Source: Lachnospiraceae bacterium UBA7060 (GTDB taxonomy: Bacteria > Bacillota > Clostridia > Lachnospirales > Lachnospiraceae). Taken from it: a stretch of 5,700 bases of DNA. Under the pieces are notes generated by a model, which did not search any database, was not told the DNA's origin, and saw only the letters and a program-made list of their open reading frames with translations. This document shows positions 1 to 5,214 of the stretch, piece after piece (position 1 is the first letter of the stretch; each line of letters begins with the position of its first letter). Position numbers and translations under genes: made by a program. The stretch covers positions 505 through 6,204 of the forward strand of contig DLAA01000157.1 in the NCBI GenBank assembly GCA_002493835.1. The letters run 5' to 3'.

Positions 1-11
1 GCCACAGCTAA

Positions 12-260
12 TTAAGATGCTTTTCGCTGTTTTGCCTGCTGTACCAGTATCAATTCTGATCTCATTTCTACATCGGCAAGTCCCGCTACATTCTCTGCCG
101 CTTCTGCAAAAGTATCAGGGAAAAGCCTGTTGAAAATTTCAGCTGTCACCGCATCCTCACCTTCTGCTGCCTCCAAAGCGTCCAATTCCTCGGCATGTTC
201 CGCCCTGTAGTCTTCCAGTATTTGTTCTAAATCCCCATCCATGCCAATAACTGATTCCAT
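12..260 (-). CDS. hypothetical acidic protein, probably 5'-truncated
   Basis: I do not recognise this 82-residue product. It is strongly acidic and predicted soluble, with Glu/Asp/Ala-rich helical stretches (roughly residues 9-35 and 50-62) and a basic tail ending QAKQRKAS; no membrane segment or catalytic motif is visible. The ATG at 260 has no Shine-Dalgarno sequence upstream, and the next ATG (codon 7) has none either. The frame stays open without an ATG or GTG back to a stop at 342-344, and that stretch still looks protein-like (VTVEWVTAYSDPSN). This suggests the C-terminal part of a longer gene whose 5' end has been replaced by the operator/promoter at 331-373. Composition differs from the hydrophobic genes next door. 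It could be a fragment of a mobile-element cargo gene, but nothing seen proves that. Whether it is translated is doubtful. Confidence 0.4.
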   Translation of the reverse strand: MESVIGMDGDLEQILEDYRAEHAEELDALEAAEGEDAVTAEIFNRLFPDTFAEAAENVAGLADVEMRSELILVQQAKQRKAS

Positions 261-330
261 ATTGGAAGGATCAGAATATGCCGTTACCCACTCTACTGTT
301 ACAACAGCACTTTCTCTATCCGCATTTACT

Positions 331-373
331 ATTATGCCGATTCAATCTCAACCACACCTCAACAGAGTCTCAA
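331..373 (-). promoter_or_regulatory. operator/promoter A: three TTGAG half-sites at 11-bp period plus -10 box
   Basis: On the minus strand TTGAG occurs at 373-369, 362-358 and 351-347, each exactly 11 bases from the next. The two promoter-proximal half-sites fit TTGAGGT-N4-TTGAGAT. Ten bases after the last TTGAG is CATAAT (336-331), a 5/6 match to the -10 consensus. The array starts 4 bases beyond the end of the TauE-like gene and points away from it, toward the left edge. The half-site period and the 10-base gap to -10 match the layout of a pho box, where an OmpR/PhoB-family dimer replaces the -35 contact. The gene it once served is not intact in the window. The binding protein is inferred, most likely the response regulator at 3410-4087. 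Confidence 0.7.
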
Positions 374-376
374 TTT

Positions 377-733
377 TTACAGCCAATTAACAAGTGCCAG
401 CACAGCTCCTAATCCACACAAAGCAACGCCTGTAACCCTGTTCTGCTTTTTAGCATCCACTTTATTAGCAAATAACGCTGATGCCCTTGCCCCAACCAAC
501 GCTGCTATCACACAAACCACAAGGGCTGTCACATTTACCGTACCACCAATGATTATATGAGAAACCGCCCCTGTCAGTGCTGTGAAAGTCATAATAAAGG
601 TACTCGTTCCCACCGCTGTTTTCAAGCTATAACCAAGAACAGATGTAATAACCACCGCTGCGGATAAACCGGCAAGCCCTGTTCCAATACCTGCTCCAAG
701 TCCTGCAAGAATACAGACAATTATCAATACCAT
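377..733 (-). CDS. half-length TauE/SafE-family permease (internal deletion)
   Basis: This is a 118-residue hydrophobic protein of the TauE/SafE (DUF81) family, integral membrane permeases that move sulfite, sulfonates or other small organic anions. Normal members have about 250 residues and two homologous halves. Here the first about 28 residues (a glycine-rich helix, GLGAGIGTGLAGLSAAVV) resemble the start of half one, while residues 29-118 (ITSVLGY, then AVGTSTFIMTFTALTGAVSH) resemble the second half through to the normal C-terminus. The middle of the protein is absent and the frame is kept. Three to four membrane segments remain. The ATG at 733 has an AGGAGG site about 10 bases upstream. 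It is the last gene of the flavodoxin-DUF4405 operon, 28 bases after the DUF4405 stop. The substrate is unknown, and transport is doubtful unless two copies pair. Confidence 0.8.
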   Translation of the reverse strand: MVLIIVCILAGLGAGIGTGLAGLSAAVVITSVLGYSLKTAVGTSTFIMTFTALTGAVSHIIIGGTVNVTALVVCVIAALVGARASALFANKVDAKKQNRVTGVALCGLGAVLALVNWL

Positions 734-761
734 TTCTAAAAAACCTCCTAATCAATATCCG

Positions 762-1136
762 TTAATTCTGCTGTTTAGCCGAAGCCTTTTTCCAATGTAC
801 CCTTATATGTAATATTGTCAGAATCAAGAACAGGAGTGCCGTTATCCTATGCAGCCCCACCGCATACATGATTCCGCTTATCATCACCAGCAAAAAGTCA
901 ATGAGCAGCAGTACATTCAATATAGTCCGCCCCTGCCTTGTACGGCTGTATGTTCCTTTACCAATACCTGCCCACCATGACAGGTTCAAAATATTGTGTA
1001 TAATAAACAGGACAAACAGAACCACGCCCAGGAACATATGCAGGACAATCCCCGTTCTCTCCGAAACCATAAGCAGAACCGTAATAACCAGCATCCCTAT
1101 ATCTATACATAGCTTACAAACTTTTTTGATGCGCAT
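762..1136 (-). CDS. DUF4405-type membrane protein, predicted diheme cytochrome b-like
   Basis: This is a 124-residue integral membrane protein with four predicted helices (about 8-24, 29-52, 72-92, 96-114). It fits the DUF4405/cytochrome b561-like group, small membrane carriers thought to bind b-type haem. The clearest evidence is the histidine spacing: His33 and His47 in helix 2, and His96 and His110 in helix 4. Both pairs are separated by 13 residues, the His-X13-His arrangement used by bc1-type cytochrome b to hold two haems, one near each membrane face. A further His is at 114. The start at 1136 has AGGAGG four bases upstream, and the stop of the preceding flavodoxin gene abuts that site, so translation is probably coupled. 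The likely role is passing electrons between membrane quinol or another donor and the flavodoxin; donor and acceptor are inferred. The family call is from memory of its pattern. Confidence 0.8.
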   Translation of the reverse strand: MRIKKVCKLCIDIGMLVITVLLMVSERTGIVLHMFLGVVLFVLFIIHNILNLSWWAGIGKGTYSRTRQGRTILNVLLLIDFLLVMISGIMYAVGLHRITALLFLILTILHIRVHWKKASAKQQN

Positions 1137-1146
1137 GAAGCCTCCT

Positions 1147-1884
1147 TTACTTTGCCAGCCCAGCTTTTATCAGGAATTCTTTCACACCGTCCTCACTCCT
1201 TGCAGAAAGTCCATCCGCCACCACTGCATCCGGACAGGCTGCGGCAATCTGCTCCGGGCCGGAACCCAATCCCAATGCCTGACTGGTGGCAATCGGTATG
1301 ATCGTCTTTCCCGAAAAATCATATTCCTCCAAAAATGACAGGACGGGCACCGGCATACTGCTTAGCCAGTTTGGATAAATGATAATCATCGTATCGTAAT
1401 GTTCCACGCTTTCAAGATGCTCCGTCAATTCTGGCCGAATCGATGTCCCCATCTCGCTGTGGTGCCGGTCAAACGCTCCACCGTAAGTTTCAGGGTATAG
1501 GTCGTCAACCTTGATGGGAAATAAATCCCCTCCGGTTACCTCCTGTGCCGCAAGGGCCAAAAGCTCCGCATGGCCATATCCGGTTCCATCTTCAATTTTC
1601 AGGCTTGCCGAGGACACCGCATCCATTTCATCTGCCGTATATGCCCGGTTATTTGTCAGAGAGAAATACGCCACAAGCACATTGCTCTCACCTGTCACGG
1701 ACATGGTTCCTGCAGATATATCGCTGACCGGAATTTTCTTTGCAAGTGGATTAGGGAAAAAGGTACAGTAAAAAATACCTCCTCCCACTATGGCTGCCCC
1801 CACTATTGACGCTATGACAGCTATCACAATTTTTTTGCTTCTGCTCATTTTTCTCTTTTCTTCCTTTGCCGATGAATTTTCCAT
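1147..1884 (-). CDS. membrane-anchored flavodoxin (Flavodoxin_4 type)
   Basis: This is a 245-residue FMN-binding flavodoxin with an N-terminal anchor. Residues 1-18 are basic (KEEKRK, SRSKK), 19-43 form one hydrophobic helix, and 44-65 are a linker. The flavodoxin fold follows: first strand and phosphate loop VLVAYFSLT (69-77), the family segment DAVSSASL (88-95), TGGDLFPI (117-124), YPNW (170-173) and FLEEYDFSGKTIIP (184-197). The positive-inside rule puts the domain outside the cytoplasm, which is unusual for a flavodoxin. The phosphate loop reads SLTNNR rather than the common SxTGNT, and the usual THEGSG-like segment reads TSQALGLGSG, so FMN affinity may differ. The start at 1884 is chosen because AGGAGG lies 7 bases upstream; a longer frame from 1944 starts inside a hairpin without such a site. 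It leads the operon with the DUF4405 gene (10-base gap) and the TauE-like gene. Operator B lies upstream. Confidence 0.9.
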   Translation of the reverse strand: MENSSAKEEKRKMSRSKKIVIAVIASIVGAAIVGGGIFYCTFFPNPLAKKIPVSDISAGTMSVTGESNVLVAYFSLTNNRAYTADEMDAVSSASLKIEDGTGYGHAELLALAAQEVTGGDLFPIKVDDLYPETYGGAFDRHHSEMGTSIRPELTEHLESVEHYDTMIIIYPNWLSSMPVPVLSFLEEYDFSGKTIIPIATSQALGLGSGPEQIAAACPDAVVADGLSARSEDGVKEFLIKAGLAK

Positions 1885-1916
1885 ATAAAGCCTCCTTATT
1901 TTTTTAGATTTATAGC

Positions 1917-1953
1917 CACTGGGAAGAATGCCTGCTCCTGGCATTCTTCAGTG
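1917..1953 (-). other. hairpin in the flavodoxin 5' leader
   Basis: GAAGAATGCC (1923-1932) pairs perfectly with GGCATTCTTC (1940-1949) across a 7-base loop. After a two-base bulge, CACT/AGTG (1917-1920 with 1950-1953) adds four more pairs. It lies in the expected 5' leader of the flavodoxin message, about 33 bases ahead of the start codon. It is followed by A-rich, not U-rich, sequence on the transcribed strand, so it is not a plain intrinsic terminator in that direction. It may affect message stability or translation, or be a small palindromic remnant. Confidence 0.45.
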
Positions 1954-2009
1954 TGTAATTTAGAAACTCTTGGCGGGCGTCTTCTGACCGCTTAGAATTT
2001 CTTTACACA

Positions 2010-2039
2010 CTTGTACCATGAATCTCAACTGAACCTCAA
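2010..2039 (-). promoter_or_regulatory. operator/promoter B ahead of the flavodoxin operon
   Basis: On the minus strand TTGAGGT and TTGAGAT begin at 2039 and 2028, 11 bases apart; the 17 bases 2023-2039 are identical to copies C and D. The left half-site overlaps the TGA stop (2036-2038) of the phosphoesterase remnant. A possible -10, TACAAG (2015-2010, 4/6), sits 8 bases after the last TTGAG rather than 10, so this promoter is the weakest fit of the four. The next gene is the flavodoxin, about 125 bases downstream of the putative -10. Confidence 0.65.
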
Positions 2040-3051
2040 TTCGATGCAGAAATTTTCTTCAACTCAATCACCACATATTCACAATGTTTTTCCGTCCGAA
2101 TCGGGAATACCCCCACGGACGCTCCGGAAGAAACAATCAGCTCGCAGCCGTTCTCCTGATATTCACCATAGCAGGGCATTCCCATTACACGCATAAACAA
2201 TCCAGCAGGAAAAGCCTGCCCCGCATGAGTATGTCCGGATAGCTGCAGGTCTGCTCCTGCATCCCCATTCACAGCAATTTCCACCGGCTGATGATCCAAC
2301 ATGATGATATAGCGTTCCCGTTTTGCCCCTTCCAGAATTTTCTCCGCAGACAGACGTTCCCGTTTCTCATAATATCCCACGTCATCCCTGCCTGCCAAAA
2401 TCAGGTCGTCTCCAATCTCCGCATATTCATCTTTTAAGATAATGATTCCATTATCTGTAATGGTCTGTTCCAATTCCTGATCTGTAAAACCACGCTGTTC
2501 CCTATCTTCCTGCCTGTCATGGTTTCCATACACATAGTAAATCCCATAACGACTGTCCAGCTTTCCCATCATGTAAAAGACTTCTTCCATTGAACTGTTC
2601 CATAATGGGTATCACTGATAAAAACAATCCTGTAGTCGTTAGATACTTTATCCGTCTCAATTATGTATTCCGTTCTGTCTATGTGCCCGACATTATAATA
2701 TCCATACCCCAGCATCAAGAATACTGCCAATACCTGCAGGATTCCGCCACGGCAAAGAAATTTCCAAAACCAGCCGCTTTTTTCAGCCTGTCTGTGTCTG
2801 TAGAACCGCTTTATTATCACTTCAATTAAATTTGTTATGATAAAGACACCCAAAAAGTGGAGGGCAATCACAATTCCGGGCTGCCACAGCGTAATCAGCA
2901 GTGCAAAACCCAAAAAGAGAAAAGCCCGAAAGCAGGTGATGTACCGTTTCTTTCTTCCTATCCCATAGAAAGAGAAAACTCTCCTTACCTGCCAATCCAT
3001 GTAACACAAAACAGCGAGTACGATTAACGCAAAGAGCGCATAATGAAGCAT
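2036..3051 (-). pseudogene. membrane-bound YkuE-like metallophosphoesterase, broken by internal deletion
   Basis: This is a calcineurin-like metallophosphoesterase gene in two frames. The 5' frame (start 3051) encodes about four membrane helices, then RTEYIIETDK and the first metal motif FISDTHYG, and runs to a false stop at 2569-2571. The 3' frame begins near 2590 with MEEVF, then YYVYGNHD (third motif), a later metal His and SGHTHAGQ, ending at 2036. The segment that should lie between DTH and GNHD, including the GDxxD metal-bridging motif, is missing. The junction is just after GTVQ, at about 2590. Family comparison from memory suggests roughly 100 bases are lost, and the length must be 1 modulo 3. 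The start at 3051 is preferred because GGGAGG lies 8 bases upstream, while the ATG at 3078 overlaps the predicted -10 of operator C. Intact relatives cleave phosphodiester or pyrophosphate bonds outside the membrane. The product here is expected to be inactive. Confidence 0.85.
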
Positions 3052-3076
3052 CCGCTTTACCTCCCTTTTCCGAAAC

Positions 3077-3108
3077 ATCCTACCCCTTTTTTCTCAACTG
3101 AACCTCAA
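3077..3108 (-). promoter_or_regulatory. operator/promoter C ahead of the phosphoesterase remnant
   Basis: On the minus strand TTGAGGT and TTGAGAA begin at 3108 and 3097, exactly 11 bases apart. Ten bases after the last TTGAG is TAGGAT (3082-3077, 4/6 to the -10 consensus). Transcription would start near 3070, giving a short leader before the ATG at 3051. The 17-base core 3092-3108 is identical to copy B and is the reverse complement of copy D. Confidence 0.7.
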
Positions 3109-3166
3109 CGGACATCTGTTTTTGAAAAAAAATAAAATCATTTGTTTTGTTGAGGTTCAGTTGAGA
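3092..3166. repeat. 18-bp perfect inverted repeat pairing operators C and D
   Basis: The 18 bases at 3092-3109 are the exact reverse complement of 3149-3166, separated by 39 AT-rich bases with runs of A and T. Each arm contains a two-half-site operator pointing outward, so the structure is a divergent control region serving the minus-strand phosphoesterase/flavodoxin side and the plus-strand two-component side. Its symmetry comes from two copies of one operator, and the spacer is long for a hairpin. Confidence 0.8.
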
Positions 3167-3181
3167 TTGTCCCAATATTAT
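3150..3181 (+). promoter_or_regulatory. operator/promoter D driving the two-component operon
   Basis: TTGAGGT at 3150 and TTGAGAT at 3161 form an 11-bp-period direct repeat. Ten bases after the last TTGAG comes TATTAT (3176-3181), a 5/6 match to the -10 consensus. No good -35 hexamer stands 17 bases upstream of it; the half-sites occupy that space, as in activator-dependent OmpR/PhoB promoters. Transcription would begin near 3188. Its position ahead of the regulator gene implies feedback by the encoded regulator, which is an inference. Confidence 0.75.
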
Positions 3182-3187
3182 TATTTC

Positions 3188-3409
3188 GATGAGAGCATGA
3201 TCTATGGAGAGGAGCGCATTCTTTCCCACTGTGAATTTTTTGAACAGCTCCGCACCCGGAGAGCCTATATATCAGAAATATTGCACAGTCTAAAGAAGCC
3301 GCCCGGCTCGGTGTTATTTATGTGGGCAATACGGACATGTTCAACAAATGCAAGTCGCTGGTTTCAAGCGACTGTCCATAATGCTATACTGATAGCGGAG
3401 GTGCTAATA
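3188..3409 (+). other. about 220-base leader before the response regulator, possible gene relic
   Basis: This stretch lies between promoter D and the regulator ATG. The regulator frame is open through it (MIYGEERILSHCEFFEQL from 3197), but without a ribosome site at 3197. Another plus frame over 3281-3390 is also protein-like (AARLGVIYVGNTDMFN) and ends in TAA. The two could be pieces of one gene joined by a frameshift, but I recognise neither. A small hairpin (AGTCGCT 3353-3359 with AGCGACT 3367-3373, 7-base loop) sits about 20 bases ahead of the regulator's ribosome site. Confidence 0.35.
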
Positions 3410-4087
3410 ATGTTTCAGATTTTAGTTGTAGAAGATGATAAGGAACTGCGCGACCTTTTCTGTACGGTTCTTACGGATAATGGATATACGGCTGTTCCGG
3501 CGGCTGATGGACTTGCCGCTTTTGATGTTTTGGATAACACTTATATAGATCTGGTTATTTCCGACATTATGATGCCGCGCATGGATGGTTTTGAACTTAC
3601 CAAAGCATTGCGGGAATCAGGATATTCCATGCCCATCCTGATCATCACGGCCAAGGAAAGTGCCACCGACAAACGTGAGGGATTCCGCCTGGGTACGGAT
3701 GACTATATGGTAAAACCCATCGATGTGAATGAAATGGTCTGGCGGGTGGAGGCCCTGCTGCGCCGCAGCCAGCTTGCTAATCAGCGTAAAAGTAAATTTG
3801 GCGAAACGGAATTTAATTGTGACACCCTGACGATTTCCTCCCACGGTGAGACTACCGAACTCCCGCAGAAAGAATTTTACCTGTTATATAAGCTGATCAC
3901 CTCTCCTAACCGCATCTTTACCAGACGGCAGATCATGGATGATGTGTGGGGGCCTGACAGTGAAGCGGATTCCCACACACTGGATGTCCATATCAGCCGT
4001 CTGCGGGAACGGTTCAAAAACAATGCGGACTTTGAAATTGTCACAGTTCGTGGTCTGGGATATAAGGTGGTGGACAAGCATGGATAA
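3410..4087 (+). CDS. OmpR/PhoB-family response regulator
   Basis: This 225-residue cytoplasmic DNA-binding regulator is the partner of the kinase that follows. The receiver domain (about 1-118) has the acidic pair Asp9-Asp10, phospho-acceptor Asp52 in LVISDIMMP, Thr80 in ILIITAK and Lys102 in DDYMVKP. A winged-helix Trans_reg_C domain (about 127-222) follows, with LPQKEFYLLYKLITSPNRIF, the recognition helix region HTLDVHISRLRERF, and the wing VRGLGYKVV. All key residues are present and the length is normal. The start at 3410 is chosen because GGAGG lies 8 bases upstream and the protein begins directly with the first receiver strand; the longer frame from 3122 would start upstream of promoter D. 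The stop overlaps the kinase start by 8 bases. The DNA-binding class expects tandem half-sites of about 11-bp period, which the four operators here provide. The signal is unknown. Confidence 0.95.
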   Translation: MFQILVVEDDKELRDLFCTVLTDNGYTAVPAADGLAAFDVLDNTYIDLVISDIMMPRMDGFELTKALRESGYSMPILIITAKESATDKREGFRLGTDDYMVKPIDVNEMVWRVEALLRRSQLANQRKSKFGETEFNCDTLTISSHGETTELPQKEFYLLYKLITSPNRIFTRRQIMDDVWGPDSEADSHTLDVHISRLRERFKNNADFEIVTVRGLGYKVVDKHG

Positions 4088-5177
4088 TCAAAAATCTTCT
4101 GAACCAATGCAGCCTCGTCCGACAAAAAAATGGAAAAAGTGTCCGAAACAGCTCTCGGTCATGTTTTCCCTTTTAACTTTCCTGACGTTGACGCTTACCA
4201 TCATTTTTTCAGCCCTGCTTACCTTGCTGCTGATTCGGACCGGCATATTAGTCAGGCACAACCGGGGAATTGTATTTTTCGTTATAGCCCTCGTCAGCGT
4301 TCTTGTCGGCACCATTATCTCCAATTATGCCGGCAGGCATCCCCTCACGGCGATTATCGCCATGAGCAGCGCAGCCCAGGAAGTAGCAAGGGGCAATTTT
4401 GATGTATCGCTTGATGAGAACATCCGAATCAAAGAATTGCGGGATATGGCCCACAACTTCAATCTGATGGCAAAGGAACTGGCCGGAACGGAAATCCTGC
4501 GCACGGACTTTGTGGAAAATGTCTCCCACGAATTCAAGACACCGCTGTCCGCCATTGAAGGTTATGCCACCCTGCTGCAGAAAAAGGATTTAAGCGAGGA
4601 AAAGCGTCAGGATTACACGAAAAAAATCCTGTATAATACCAGACGCCTTTCCACGCTGACAAGCAATATCTTACTTTTGTCCCGGCTGGATCATCAGGAA
4701 ATCGGGATAAAAAGGGAATCCTTTTGTCTGGATGAACAGCTCCGGGAAATCCTTCTCCTTCTGGAAGACGGCTGGACGGAAAAAAAGCTGGAACTTGAAA
4801 TTGACCTGGATGCTGTAGATTACTTTGGCAATAAAGACCTGCTTGCCCATGTGTGGCAGAATATTTTGAGCAATGCCATTAAGTTCTCCCCTGAACATGG
4901 AATCATCCACATCCTGTTGCGCAAGGAGAACGGCTCATTGATAACCTGTATCACAGATAACGGAATCGGCATGAGCGAGGATGTAATGCGGCAGGTATTT
5001 GAAAAATTCTATCAGGGTGACCTATCGCGCTCCTCCCAGGGAAACGGCCTAGGGCTGGCACTTGCAAAGCGGATTGTCGATCTGCATGGCGGGGATATCT
5101 CTGTCTCCAGCAAAGAGGGAAAAGGCACAACATTTACGGTATCCCTTCCTCTGGCATTGAATACGAAAGAATCATGA
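4080..5177 (+). CDS. HAMP-type sensor histidine kinase with minimal external loop
   Basis: This 365-residue membrane kinase is expected to phosphorylate the upstream regulator. Residues 1-25 are a basic cytoplasmic tail, 26-52 helix one, 53-63 a loop of about 11 residues, and 64-84 helix two. A HAMP linker (about 85-138) has RGNFDVSL and ELRDMAHNFNLMAKEL. The H-box FVENVSHEFKTPL has phospho-acceptor His150. The ATPase domain has an N-box (WQNILSNAIKF, Asn261 and Asn265), a G1 box DNGIG (293-297), an F-box (FEKFYQGD) and a G2 box GNGLGL (321-326). The tail TTFTVSLPL is typical. The protein appears complete. With almost no external domain, sensing must occur in or at the membrane, or through a partner protein. 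The ATG at 4080 lies inside the regulator's last codons (ATGGATAA overlap), so translation is coupled. The nitroreductase gene begins 37 bases downstream. Confidence 0.95.
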   Translation: MDNQKSSEPMQPRPTKKWKKCPKQLSVMFSLLTFLTLTLTIIFSALLTLLLIRTGILVRHNRGIVFFVIALVSVLVGTIISNYAGRHPLTAIIAMSSAAQEVARGNFDVSLDENIRIKELRDMAHNFNLMAKELAGTEILRTDFVENVSHEFKTPLSAIEGYATLLQKKDLSEEKRQDYTKKILYNTRRLSTLTSNILLLSRLDHQEIGIKRESFCLDEQLREILLLLEDGWTEKKLELEIDLDAVDYFGNKDLLAHVWQNILSNAIKFSPEHGIIHILLRKENGSLITCITDNGIGMSEDVMRQVFEKFYQGDLSRSSQGNGLGLALAKRIVDLHGGDISVSSKEGKGTTFTVSLPLALNTKES

Positions 5178-5214
5178 AATGAAACAAAAATCAAATCTTC
5201 AGGAGGAAAACACA

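Noticed and set aside
347..373. Short repeats as a CRISPR or minisatellite array
   Set aside because: Half-sites of 5-7 bases at 11-bp period, dispersed in four promoter positions, fit tandem regulator sites and not a repeat-spacer array.
868..1338. 156-residue open frame on the plus strand
   Set aside because: It lies antisense across the DUF4405 and flavodoxin genes, which have clear family motifs and ribosome sites; the predicted protein has no recognisable domain and no ribosome site.
1885..1944. Longer flavodoxin start at 1944
   Set aside because: It adds 20 residues, starts inside a hairpin and lacks a ribosome site, whereas the ATG at 1884 has AGGAGG 7 bases upstream and is followed directly by a basic tail and anchor helix.
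1917..1953. Intrinsic terminator between the phosphoesterase and the flavodoxin
   Set aside because: No U-tract follows the stem in the minus-strand direction of transcription, and the plus strand after it is not T-rich enough either.
2569..2590. Programmed ribosomal frameshift joining the two phosphoesterase frames
   Set aside because: Joining the frames would still leave out the GDxxD segment between DTH and GNHD, so a deletion explains the break better than recoding; no obvious slippery run plus structure is seen.
3052..3078. Phosphoesterase start at 3078
   Set aside because: That ATG overlaps the predicted -10 of operator C and has a poor ribosome site; 3051 has GGGAGG at good spacing.
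3122..3409. N-terminally extended response regulator starting at 3122
   Set aside because: The extension would start upstream of the predicted promoter D, encodes the operator itself and matches no regulator domain; the ATG at 3410 has GGAGG and begins at the receiver fold.
4088..4555. Several minus-strand frames of 75-93 residues opposite the kinase
   Set aside because: They mirror the coding bias of the kinase gene, lack ribosome sites and show no protein-family features.
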